Assembly (NCBI GenBank): GCA_019722365.1
Contig: JADFUC010001146.1
Coordinates: forward strand, 744,001 to 808,000
DNA from: Lithospermum erythrorhizon
Taxonomy: Eukaryota > Streptophyta > Magnoliopsida > Boraginales > Boraginaceae
Length of the DNA stretch: 64,000 nucleotides
Direction: 5' to 3'
Under the pieces are notes generated by a model that searched no databases, had not been told where the DNA came from, and worked only from the letters and a program-made list of their open reading frames with translations. Shown one piece after another: positions 25,990 through 37,628 of this stretch. Position 1 is the stretch's first letter. Every line of letters starts with the position of its first letter. Made by a program: the position numbers and the translations under genes.

Positions 25990-27560
25990 GAGTCAAAGAT
26001 ATTTTAATTAAAATTCGAAAAATATTTTAGATGTTTTGATATTTTACCGATATCTTAAAATCTAGTTTTATATCTTTTGGTATTTTCAATAGTTTAATAA
26101 TCTGATTTTTATATGTTTTGTATTTACCGAGCTTAAATAATACAATTTTTATATGTTTTTGGTATTTTTCAGTAACTTAAAAAATATCATTTTTATATGC
26201 TTTTGGTATTTTTTTAATATGCTTTTGGTATTTCTCATTAACTTAAAGAATACCATTTTGAATCTTTTAATTATTCATTTAGGTTAAGAATGCAATTTTT
26301 TAGGCTGCTTTTGGTGATACCGATAGGCTTAAAAATATCATTTTTATATGTTTTTGGTATTTCTCAATATGTTAATAATATCACTTTTATATGTTTTTGT
26401 TCTCTCTCAGTAACTTAAAAATACAATTTTTATATATTTTTGGTATTTCTCTCTAACTTAAATAATACAATTTTTATATGTTTTTTGTATTTCCCAGTAA
26501 CTTAAATAATACAATTTTTATATGTCTTTAGTATTTCTCGTAGCTTAATAATACTATTTTTATATTTTTTTTGTATTTTTCAATAACTCAAGTATACCAT
26601 TTTTATATATTTTTAGTATTTCTCAACAGCTTAAGAATACAATTTTTATATGCTTTTGGTATTTATCAATAGCTTAAGAATATTATTTTTATATATTTTT
26701 GGCATTTACCGATTTACTTAAAAAATCTGATTTTTTATATGTTTTTGGTATTTCTCATTAACTTAAAGAATACCATTTTTATATGATTTTGATATTTGTC
26801 AACAACTTAAAGAATTCCATATTTATATGTTTTTGGTATTTTTCAGTAGTTTAAGAATACCATTTTTATATGCTTTTGGTGTTTTCTCGATTAGTTTAAA
26901 AATGCCATTTTATAATTTTTTTAAGTATTTACTTATTAAGCTTAAGAATACAATTTTTGCTATTTTTTCAATGTAAAGAATATCAATTCTTACATGTTTT
27001 TTGTACTTTTTAATAGTTTAAAAATATTATTTTTATATATTTTTTGTAATTCTCAATATATTAAGAATACTATTTTTTACAAGCTTTTTGTATTTATCGG
27101 TAGCCCTAAAAATACATTTTTGTCTATATTTTTGTATTTTTTTGGTGGAGTTAATAATATCATTTTATATGTTTTTGATAATTTCGGTATGTTGAGAATC
27201 TGAATTTTTGTTTTGATAATTTTTCATTAGCTTAAAAATATCATTTTTTAGGTTAAGTATATCATTTTTATATGTTTTTGGTAATTCTTAATAGGTTAAG
27301 AATCTGAATTTTTATATATTTTGGTATTTACCAATTGGTTAAAAATACTCGTTTTATCTTTTTGTATTTTTCAAGAGCTTAAGAATATTACTCTTATTAT
27401 ATGTGTTTGTATTTTCGATAGCTTAATAATCACAATTTTAAATATCAATGTTTTTTTTTTGTGTTTTACCGATAGTTTATGAATCTGAATTTTATATATG
27501 TTTTTTGTAGTAGCTTTATTTAGTATAATAATACCCAATTTTTATATCTTTTGGTATTTC
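25990..27560. repeat. Central about 44-bp tandem array
   Basis: Some 35 degenerate units of about 40-45 bp contain TTTTTATATGTTTTTGGTAT followed by a TTCTCAATAACTTAAGAATA-like half. The array is very AT-rich and is flanked by the left and right arms. Two further copies appear at about 28440-28530, beyond the right arm. It has no coding potential. Confidence 0.92.
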
Positions 27561-27584
27561 TGCTTTAACCCAGAGCCACAATTT

Positions 27585-28320
27585 TTAGTTTTGACATGTA
27601 ACCATATTTTTTTGGCAAATTAATGGCCCATTAGCGATATTTTGATCGTTTATGCCCGATACAAAATTTTCTTCTCGTTTTAAGCCCCACGACCATATTT
27701 TCGAACACGTCCCGTAGCCGTATTTTCCGTTTGTTGGCGACCAAATTTTTGTCTCGTTACGTAAAAGCAGTATTTTGACGCCTTTCATGGCATTCGACAC
27801 CAAAGGCATTATTTTCGGTCAGTTTCGGCGGGGAACATATTTTCCGTCAATTTTGCCCCGGAACCATTTTTCGGTCCGTGAGACTATACTCTTGGGCGTT
27901 TCGATCGAGGGCTACGTTTTAAATCGAGTTCGATCGGGACCATATTTTACTTAGTTTAGTCATTCTACAATATTTGCGGCGATTCGATCAAAAACTATAT
28001 TTTGACCCGTTGAACCTCGGAACCATACTTGCGGTCTATTTGGACCCGAGACCATATTTCCACCATTTTTGACCCGAGACTATATTTTTCGGCGTTTCGG
28101 CAAGGCAATATTTTCGCCCCTTCGACCGGGAACCGCGTTATTGGCCCGATTACCATATTTTTAATACGTTCGCGATTTTATTTGGCCAATATTCGGCCGT
28201 TCGTCACCGGACCGCGTTTCCATTCGTTCTACAGGGACCGTATTTTGGCCGTTTCGTCCAGGAACTTATTTTCATTACGTCTCAACCGCGGCGCTATTTT
28301 TACACAGTTTGAAAATATGG
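27585..28320. repeat. Right arm: inverted copy of the left-arm array
   Basis: About 25 degenerate units have a consensus near GGGACCATATTTTCGGCCCG and a following GTTTCGA, which is the reverse complement of the left-arm consensus. TATTTT cores are about 23-37 bp apart. The strand composition is mirrored: pyrimidine-rich on the + strand here, purine-rich in the left arm. Confidence 0.9.
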
Positions 28321-28530
28321 TGTAGCGTAAGCTAATGGGCAATATGATCCTCGTGAAAAGCAGATTGAAATATATGATCACGGGCCCAAAAGCGGGCTGT
28401 AGTGCCGGTTGAAGCAGACCCCCAAAAATAGTTTAAATTTACGTTTTTATATCTTTTTGGTATTTACCGATAGATTAAGGAGACCTCGTTTTTATATATT
28501 TTTGATATTTAATAGTAGCTTACGAATACC
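28310..28530. repeat. Short return to left-arm then centre units
   Basis: From about 28310 the orientation flips back (GAAAATATGGTGTAGCG, then AAAAGCGGGCTG). About two copies of the 44-bp central unit follow at 28440-28530 (TTTTTATATCTTTTTGGTAT). The composite therefore ends with a partial second cycle of the same two families. Confidence 0.75.
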
Positions 28531-29396
28531 ATGGTTTTTTGTCAACACCTGAGGACGTCCATGAAATCAATTGACATCGATATTAGATGCCAAAAATATT
28601 ACGTAGTATTTTACATTCAAAAACGTTTCAGGTGTTTTTATTTCATCCATAATCTTTCGCCAGATTCATGAATTGTCATTTTTAATTTTTGTTAAATGCT
28701 TTTAAGCTTTTTGTGTCGATATTTTGTTTGTATTGTAATAATCTTGATGGCTATATCGATGAAAATTACGTTTGAGCTCTTTTCGTCGATATATTTTTTT
28801 TTATAAGATATTATGCAGCGAAATAGTATTAAGATCGAGATTCGAGATGAATAAAATTTAAAAGTAGGCGATCTACAACGAGATGAAAACCAATAGTGAC
28901 TTTACGATGAAAAACATTTCAGGTGTTTTTATTTCATCCATGGAATGAAAATTGGAACGAACTGAAGGATTTATATTAAATTTTCCTCCAATTCCATATA
29001 AAAGTCAAATTTATGAATGCAACAAACACACCATAAGGCGTCAACATAATTCATGCAAGTTCCAGGAGGTGTCTTGCAGACTTGCAGAATCAACATTGAC
29101 CTCCTCACCCAAAGTCCAAATAAACAAATACATCATAATTAACCAATAACTTCTTGCCTCCCATAACTGTGACTAACAGTTGTAACTACATGTGTGAGGG
29201 ATTTCCCCATGAGTTATGATGTATTATTGAAAGAACTAAACAAGATTGCGCTGAAACTAGGAACGAACAAAATAAGAATGCGGCGATTCTAAGAAAGAGG
29301 AGGATCTCTCCTCAATGAACATTGTTGGAGAACTACTTGCAACAAAAATTTAATGTACCGATACCATTTATCATTGTTTTTCCTCAAGATGTTTCT
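28531..29396. other. Spacer with a 27-bp direct repeat
   Basis: TTTCAGGTGTTTTTATTTCA (extended to about 27 bp) is present at about 28626 and about 28918, roughly 290 bp apart. The rest is AT-rich, with the SPS3 3' UTR expected at the right end. I see no gene here. Confidence 0.6.
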
Positions 29397-32300
29397 TCAC
29401 TTCGTTCTTGTTATAACTCTGTGACTGAGTTCTAAAAGTGCCCGCCTTGATCTTAGAACATCTTCATTGTCACTTTTTGGAAGAGAATCGATTGCAGCAC
29501 AGGCGAGGCTTGCATGCTTTGCTGCTAACTCTTTTGTTCTCTGGATTCCATGACTCCTGCCAAGGTAGTGCAGTGCCTGCAGGGAAGAAAGACGACAATA
29601 AATGATAGGATGAAAAATCTGGAAGGCATGTTAAGATGATATTGATATGAACTAAAGGTTGACTCGTCGAAGTAAAGTAAGAAGTTAATAGTTAAAAAAA
29701 ACAAAAGTTAATGAAGAACAAAGGGCCCGAATTAGGGAAAAAAAAAAGTTCATATTGTGGCTTAAACATTAACGCTAGTGCATGCAGAGTGGTGAGTGTT
29801 AAAGTGACAACTAAAAATTCCATGTGAAGTACGTTGTCTGACTGACACGTACAAGACTACATAGGCAGGTTGTCAAATCCCTGGTCAACAACATAGCGCA
29901 ATTCAGGAAATTCCTCAATAGCAAACAATATTGGAGCGGTAATGATTCCCTGGTACAAGAGAAAATAAGAAAACAAGTTAATTTCTATTCAAGGGCCAGA
30001 AGTATCATACAAAGGCGACATACTAATACATGGAACAAAGGCCTGCCATGCTGCCCATGCACGCGACTGAAAGTTGGTAATTATTTTCTGAGTACAAGTA
30101 CCCCCAAATTTTTTTGCCACCAAGAACTATGGAACTAATAACCTGAATTCTTGGTTTGCTTAGCTTGGATTTTATTCCCCACTTCCTTTTACTACCTAGG
30201 GGATGAAGACTGTAAAATCAAATTAATCATGTTTTATAAGTTGACTTTAAAAAATATATACCAACATAAGTAGAAAACCTTCAGTTTTCTGAACTATATA
30301 TTCACCAATAGTAATGTTTTTTTTTCCTTTAAAAAGAGCTGTCAATCCATATATCTCATGTTTTTCTGCAGAAACAGTTATATACCCCTTGCCCCGAATT
30401 AACTAATTGTATATGACAACGAGCAAGCAGAGATACTCACATGTCGTATATCAGATAGTGGACCTTTCCCAAGGGATGCTGACGTGCCAGTGAAATCAAG
30501 TACATCATCTATCAATTGGAACGCCAATCCCTGTGCACAAATAGAAATACCCCAAGAAAACAGAACTTTCTGAGATATGAAGCTTAAAATCCAACCACAG
30601 TTTGGAAGAAGAAAAATTCATTTTATGTACTAAAACTTCAGAACATAATTGTTGATCTAAAAGGAATCTGATTTCTGTTTTTATATTGTGCACTCAAATT
30701 GTGTCAGCAACTCAGCATAAAGCTATTCCTGGACTTAGCAAAATTAAATACGGAGTATCATATTTATCATGTTGATCACCAGACATTCATAACTTTGAAA
30801 CCACTTACAAATAAAACGAAAATTGGGGTCATCAACACATTAAAACACAGAGTACTTGATCAGCCACAAAACTAATACTCCCTCCATTTTTTTTTAGTTG
30901 TCGTTTTAGCACTTTACACATAGATTAAGGAAAAGAAAAAGTAGTCAAAAAGTGCATTGAAAATGTAGAATGACAATCAATTCAAACAATATCATTGTGA
31001 GGATTTGGTTGTATTTTCAAGAAGAAAAAGTAGTCAAAAAGTATATTGAAAATGTAAAAATATTATTTATTATGATAAAACGACAACTATAAATTTTTTT
31101 TTTTTTTTGGCTAAAGCAGCAGTATAAAAACGGAGGGTGTATATCTGAGACAAGTACCCTTGAGCTTATGATTCCAGTAAAGAGGAAGTCTACGACAGGT
31201 GAATATAGTATTATAAACTTGAGATTGAGTGATTAGAACAAAATTGCAACTAATAATATACACACCAGATTTTTTCCGTAATCATAGGCTAGCATTGCAA
31301 CTTCTGCTGTATGTCCACCAAGAACAGCAATTGCCTTGCAGCTGTTTGATATTAGTGACGCAGTCTTGTAATACGTCTTTTGCATGTAGTATTCCATGCT
31401 GTAAGAGAAAAATAGCAGTTATACAACTAGGACAGGAATCAGTACAAACCACATTTGTGCTCAAGTTTACATAACATTATAGGTGGATCACAAAGGTTGT
31501 GGTCATTAAATCACATCCCACATTCCCACCAAGGTTCTGAAGGAAGAAAAAGAGAGACAAAATACATCCATATGACACCAAAGACAACAGATGACAGTTA
31601 GTCCTGGCACAGAACATCTCGTAGCACTTAGAAGGTTGCAGGATAATGAGAGGAGGCGGGTGGTGATGGTGGGGGAAGATAAAAAGCACGGTGAATATTA
31701 CAACCAAAAGCAAGCAGAAAAAGAAGAAAAAATTATACCTGAGACGTTGATCTTGTGATGTTGTCATTTGCATGGTCTCACCAGTAACAAGGTGTTCCAC
31801 TACCTTGGCCAACAGCGAAACAACCTATCAAGATGGACAATTAGAGTGGATGATTAAAGCTAGATTTTCAAGAGAACAAAAAACAAAATCTTTATACATC
31901 TTCCCACGGTGTAAAATCTTCACAATAAATCGGACAGAGATGTTATATGGAGATGGATATGGCAGACGGCAATATGTGTCGTATTGGAATTAAAAGTGAA
32001 GGATCTTCGAACTTTCATGAGTGAGAAGGAAAGGAATATTGTATACCTCTGTGTTCTTTAAAGAGGCGAGGGCCACACAAGCTCTGGATAGCAAAAAATC
32101 TCCTGATAACACTGCCAACTTAAATCAACAATTCAGGCAACTAAGTTATTCAACTGTTAGAATACTTGTAGTCACATAACAAATAACATGTTTCTTGCAC
32201 CACCTACATGATCTAATATACAGAGACGACCCACAAGACGTACCTTGAGAGAGTTCAACAGAGACATAATAATTTTATTTGTTCTTTTAGCTCTACTGCA

Positions 32301-34584
32301 TTATAACTATATACATGAGTTGCTATATCTTTGTACATGCACAAAAAATTCAAGATAGAATATATAGAGAGGAAACTTGCCAATACAACCAATAGTAATT
32401 GTTGATACGATAAGAGGAAATGCTAAGTTGCTAACCTTATTTCCCATAGCAAAATTCAATGATCGAACCCCTCTTCTTGTCTCTGCATCATCCAATACAT
32501 CATCATGAAGAAGACTGGCAACCTAATAAAGTAATAAAAGTAGGTCAGAATTTGTTCAATTATGCATCAAAACGGATGTGACCTTTTTATGCAACAATCA
32601 AACAACAAGAGAAAAACCATCTAACATGAAACCACTTAGGACCTTCATGGGTCAAAAGTGAAACAGGAGAAGAACTAACATGGATCATCTCAGTTATCTC
32701 AGCTATACACTGTTGTCTAGTCCGAAGTTCAGTAGATAGAGTGCCAACAGCAACATCAGGTGGCGACCTGGGGACTGGCATATTCAAAGCTGTTGCCATC
32801 AACAACAGAATCTGCAACATGGACGGCATCATTAAAAACAACATGCAGACCAAAAAGCAGCAGGTGATAAAGAGCACCTGACAATCATATTATCTAAAAG
32901 GGGGGGATAATCATGATAGTTGAGCTTTCAATCAACAAGAGAATTATGCTACTTGAAAAGAAGAACATCTATACAAATTAATGAGGACCCAGACATATAC
33001 ATGTGCTTGTTTTCCTTCATGAGGAATACCAAAACATGTGCTTGTTTTGACTAAATGCAAGAGGGTAGAATTGAGGGGGAGTAGCAATGAGAGATGAGTA
33101 CTAATTTTTCTCAAAATTCGTGGAAAAGAAAACTTCTCAAAACATGGATGGAGTATCCATCTCATAAAGCCAAAAGGGATGTCATATCATGGGCTCCCAT
33201 GCAGAACCAACACCAAATCCTATATGTGGAGTTCACAACCCTTACCGTTGGGCGGAATCTTTTTCCCTCGACCCCCACCTTGAAGAAATACTCAGCAGCT
33301 GAGGCAAGCTTGGGCACCTGTACAGGACCATATAGATTACTATTCTACTCTTCATGTGTTGGTATATCATGTAATTCGCAACGAAGGACAGTCAAGAAGA
33401 CACTTGCATACCTCGGCAACAACCATTGCCCTCAACCTATTACCAATAAGAGACAACTCATCTGCAACAAGGGAAAATGGATCCAATTGTTCCTGAGAAT
33501 GAGTAATTCTAAAAATCAGAAAAATTTATCAATTGTCTTGATACAAAAGACGAAGTTAGACAACCTATTACTACCTCCATCCCATGAAGATATTGTACTT
33601 TCACTTTTTTTTTTCATTTCCTATAACTTGTCTCATCTGCCTAATAGTACATTCATTTTAGTAAATAGAACAATTCTAACTAGTATTAAAATATTGTCTC
33701 TTAAATTTTTTTTTAATTCAAAACTAGAGAGAAGCTCCATTTTAGGGGGGGTGGAGGAATAATATATATATAGCCAGAGGCTGCACCTTGGTGTTTTTTC
33801 TGCAAAAGAGTGATAGTTTTATACTGGTGATTAAACAATGATACAAGAGAACAGAATCGGAATATCATCCCCCAAAGAAAATTCAACCAGCCACATTTTG
33901 GTCTGTGGAAAATTAATGGGCCTCTGGACTCAAGCGAAAGGCCATCTTCCCCAGTACTTTTCACTAGTGATGGAACTAATAATGGCTTAATACAACCATA
34001 ATATGAATCCTTAAGCCAAATAGAAGTATTTGGGGTGGGGTGGGGAATTGGGAGAATAATATATATGTAACCAAGAGCACCACCTTGGTGTTTTTCTGCA
34101 AGAGTGATAGTTTTATACTGGTGATTAAACAATGATACAAGAGAACAGAATCGGAATATCATCCCCCAAAGAAAATTCAACCAGCCACATTTTGGTCTGT
34201 GGAAAATTAATGGGCCTCTGGACTCAAGCGAAAAGACCTTCATCTTTACGAGTACTTTCACTAGTAGTGGAACTAATAATGAAAACATGCAACCATATGA
34301 ATCCTTAAGCCAAATGAGAAGTATTGTAAGGCTGAAGAGGCACATTGGAACAACCTTTAGGTCCATGTGAGTAGCGAAGTCCGTATCAATCAAAAGAGGA
34401 GTGGACAAAGACATCTATTTTAGTACTTTGGATGCCAAAGTTATTTATCTGGAGTAATGGATTCAGATTTCAGAAAGGTTATGGTGAATGACACAAACCT
34501 CGACAACAGAAGTGCTACGATGATGAAGCTGCTGTCCAACACCACCAAGTGCATTTGAAACCCATGAATAGATTACTCTGCAAC
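29397..34584 (-). CDS. SPS3: Solanesyl/polyprenyl diphosphate synthase, SPS3-type (exon 1 not located, one exon out of frame)
   Basis: Trans-prenyltransferase that condenses IPP onto allylic diphosphates to make the long prenyl side chain of ubiquinone. Arabidopsis SPS3 (At2g34630) acts in mitochondria (family knowledge). Exons: 34499-34584, 33412-33492, 33246-33317, 32680-32811, 32436-32522, 32047-32118, 31739-31824, 31266-31398, 30441-30530, about 29861-29949, 29397-29576. The first Asp-rich motif is in LLHDDVLDDAETRRG and the second is LIDDVLDFTG; the protein ends SHRVITRTK. Other exons join in frame. The exon ending near 29861 does not: read straight through it meets TAG at 29857-29859 just after GFDNLPM, and spliced at the nearest GT (89 nt) it is one base short for the final exon ALHYLG. 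This may be a real frameshift, a sequence error, or an unusual junction. The transit-peptide exon upstream of 34584 was not found. Confidence 0.85.
30878..31139. mobile_element. Stowaway-like MITE in SPS3 intron
   Basis: The element starts CTCCCTCCATTTTT next to TA and ends CGGAGGGTG next to TA. The arms share TAGTTGTCGTTTTA in inverted orientation (30895-30909 and about 31078-31092), with some extra bases in the right arm. An internal segment with AAAAGTAGTCAAAAAGT is duplicated about 90 bp apart. The size and TA duplication fit Stowaway (Tc1/mariner). Confidence 0.8.
33745..34330. repeat. 294-bp tandem duplication in SPS3 intron
   Basis: Two adjacent copies (about 33745-34035 and 34036-34330) share long identical stretches, for example TGATAGTTTTATACTGGTGA at 33811 and 34105. 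The high identity suggests a fairly recent duplication. On the minus strand it leaves an open frame of 233 codons with no recognisable protein, which I treat as chance. Confidence 0.85.
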
Positions 34585-37500
34585 CTACAACCTACTAATC
34601 ACCAGAAACAAAGAAAGAAAGTAAAATTTAAGTTCACATCGACATGCATCCTTCAAAATAGCTAGTTATACCTACAAAAGAAAACTACATAGCAACAAAA
34701 CAAGGAGATAGCACAATGAAAACAAAAATGTTTCTCACACAAAAACACAAGTGCCATGTTCGACAAAGTGAACAAACAAAATATTCAATGTATTCCTCTA
34801 AATAAGCTATAAAGTTAACATCTTTACACTAAAAAAATTGAACTAAAACTTTCTAAGAACATCAATTTAGCAAAATTACCAAGTTCGACAAAGTGAACAA
34901 ACTAAATATACAATGCATTCCTCCAAATAAGCTATAAAGTTAAGACCTTTATATACAACTTGAACAAAAATTCTCTAAGAACATCAATTTAGCAAAAGTG
35001 ACATCTTTCACAAAGTAAACAAACTGTTTTTATTTTTATTTTTTCAACAAACTAAATATACAACATATTACTCCAAATAAGCTATAAAGTTGACATCTTT
35101 ACATCCAATTTGGACTAAAACTTTCTAAAACCATCGCTGTAGCAAAAGCGACATCTTCCACAATGCAAACAAATTATTTTAAATTTTTATTTTTCCTAAC
35201 AAACTAAATATACAAAGATATGCTCCAAATAAGCTATAAAGTTAACATCTTTACGCACAATTTAAACTAAAAATTTCTAATTAAATGAATATATCAAAAT
35301 GACTCATCACACTATCTACGCTTCTTATCTATTGTGAAGTACTTCATAGTAGAAGTAGATAGATGAAGTATTCTGTTCATTCTTGGATCGGTCGAGGAAG
35401 CTTTTACTCTTAGCAGTAAAAATTTCTTTACCCATCCAAAACTACCAACTTTCTATAACATGGTCAGATTTGGATTAGGGAGTGAATGCAGATGAAAATT
35501 AATTTTTTGAAGTTAGCCCTTTATAATAGATTTGTTTTGGGGTGAATATGAGTTTAATATTAACATTAACTGTTTGGATCACCCAAATTTTATTTTAAAT
35601 AAGTTAATCTAGATTAATGTGAGTTATTGGTTGTATCGTTATTGGAATTCATTCAGCATAGTCTTGGGTGTAATAGAGGTGAATAGGATAATAATATCTG
35701 GCTTGATGACACTTTAATGGTTTTCTAAGATTTAAACACGTTACTGCAACTTAAAGTTAATTTATTGAAATTTTATCTTGATTTAAAATTATCACATTCA
35801 AGCATGCGAATTAGAGTTATTTTTTGTGATACCCAGGTTGAAGTAGTTGACTCCGTTCCACTTTAGATTCATTTCGTGTCAGGGGTGGGGTGTAATATAG
35901 TTTAATAGTGTTTTTTAGTTATATTTCACTTAAACTTTGGCTTTCAAGATTGACTCGCAGGCCAAATATTAGCCAGCTTGACATTTAAAATTAAGCCAGA
36001 TTTAAGGTAAACTTTATGTTTACCTCATACCAAATTATAATCAAAACAGACTTTTCAGGCATGGGGCAGGTGTGCAATGTATTTAAAGGCACACGTCTCT
36101 AGTCACCCAAAAACCTCAGGTTCTCAACATATACACTGGCCAGGGAACTAATGTGTAACCCAAAATGACTAAGCAATTTCACTTGTTTTCATCTAATTAT
36201 ACAAAATTAAATTACATTCTAACTTACAAAAAAAAAATCACAATAAACAATAATTAATTGAGCCACCTGATGAGAACATGGGTAACAATGATTATAATTC
36301 AGCCGCTGTAAACCCGACCCGGTTCTGCTATTGAGCTTCCGGTTCAACCCGACCCGATTTATGAGCTTTAACCCACGGAACAAATACCCATGTGTCTTAT
36401 AAAAATGGGAATAATTTTTATAGGTTTTTTTTTTTTAATTTTGATGAAAATTAAATTATAGATAAATTTAATAAAAATGGTTGAATATTGAACCAATTTA
36501 TTAATTAATGCCTTGTTTTGATATTGGAGGCAAATTTTGATAATCGGCGCTCTCAAACGATAAATAAATTAATAGAAATTGTTATTTTTAGGCCACTGGC
36601 CCCATAAGTGTAATGTTTGAGGGAAGTTTAAATTCCAGGAGACAAAATAGTCAGAATTTGACATAATTTTATTTCTTTGTTTCGATTGTCTTTTAGTCTT
36701 TTTTTTGATCAGGCTGTGATATATGGAGGAGGTTAATGGGATATCTTTCGAAGCGAAGTGCGATAATTAATCTTCAATTTTTTTTTGCTTGATTGGTATA
36801 TGTCAATTTTATTTTTTATTTGTATTGCTAATAGTGGAATTTAGCTAAAATGAAATTTCGATTATTTTTTATTTGTTTTGCTTAGCGAATAATTGAATAA
36901 TTACAGTAGTTTGAGCCTTGGCATAACGACCAGCCCGTCGTGGGTCAGTGATTCCGTCTTATTGTAGCGGAAGAAAGTTGAAAGTGGCCCATAATATTAA
37001 GCTAAAAAATAAATATGGATAATTTGTGAAATTTTAATATTTATTTTAATTCTTCTTAATTAATGTTTTCGGATTAGGAAGAACCATGAATAATTTATCA
37101 TATATGTGATGACATGTTACAATAAAATATGAAAATATTTTTATATTTATTAGAATAAGAATAAAAGAAAGTAAGTTTAATTCGAAGTTCCAATTTAAAA
37201 TAAACGTAATTAAAATAGTGGATAGAGAGTAATTGAAATAAATATAAGGTATATATGCTTTTTACTATTTTTGACTTTTGAGATCGATATCCTGCTCAAA
37301 TTTTAATTTTGCAACGAAAATTGCTAAAATGGGCATAAGTGTATTTCTAAATTTTGCTCAAGAGCACCTACTCTGGGATTTCTCAAGTGCAAAGTCTTTG
37401 TGACCATATCTTATGACTACTAGTTCAATATTTCCACAGAAAGTCATAAACAGGCAAAATACAAGAACAATTCATGATACAGCGCCATTGGCATCATGTA

Positions 37501-37628
37501 TAACTTTCTTTAGTTTCCTAGCATCCTGTGACATCTGCTAAAAGATGAAGAATTCGACAGCTTGGACACCTATCTTTTTATATCAAAAGGGACTAAACCC
37601 GATGCAGGACAGTACTGTATCTCTACCG
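34585..37628. other. Spacer between SPS3 and KINB2
   Basis: AT-rich DNA of about 3 kb. It should contain the SPS3 first exon and promoter on the left and the KINB2 3' UTR on the right, but I could not place exon 1 with confidence. It holds the tandem repeat at 34757-35285 and a GC-rich patch near 36300-36380 with ACCCGACCCG-type motifs. No other gene is supported. Confidence 0.6.
34757..35285. repeat. 125-152-bp tandem repeat upstream of SPS3
   Basis: AATAAGCTATAAAGTTAACA (with small changes) occurs at 34801, 34926, 35076 and 35228. The flanks are also repeated: AACAAACTAAATATACAA before and TTTCTAAGAACATCAATTTA after. Spacing of 125, 150 and 152 shows that the later units gained about 26 bp. 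Confidence 0.85.

Noticed and set aside
25283..25996. Minus-strand open frame of 237 codons (and overlapping frames of 130 and 80 codons) across the left arm
   Set aside because: The translation is a degenerate tandem repeat mirroring the about 29-bp DNA unit. Purine-rich + strand DNA has few stop codons on the other strand. No start context, splice signals or known domain.
33094..33762. Plus-strand open frame of 222 codons opposite SPS3
   Set aside because: It lies antisense over two confirmed SPS3 exons and introns and shows no family resemblance.
33713..34414. Minus-strand open frame of 233 codons inside the SPS3 gene
   Set aside because: It simply spans the 294-bp tandem duplication within an intron; the repeated peptide has no recognisable family, and the flanking SPS3 exons are accounted for without it.
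36240..36290. Possible SPS3 first exon ATG-TTC-TCA-TCA-G before a GTGGCT donor
   Set aside because: The phase would fit, but four codons cannot form a transit peptide, the donor is weak and the intron would be 1.7 kb. Not supported enough to annotate.
36330..36370. GGTTCAACCCGACCCG as a possible tRNA B box
   Set aside because: No acceptor stem, D-arm or anticodon arm can be folded around it; it is part of a simple ACCCGACCCG-type stretch.
36925..36970. SINE/tRNA-like words (GAGCCTTGGCATAACGACC ... GTGGGTCAGTGATTC)
   Set aside because: They only loosely resemble a tRNA-derived SINE head. No proper A and B boxes, tail or target duplication could be seen.
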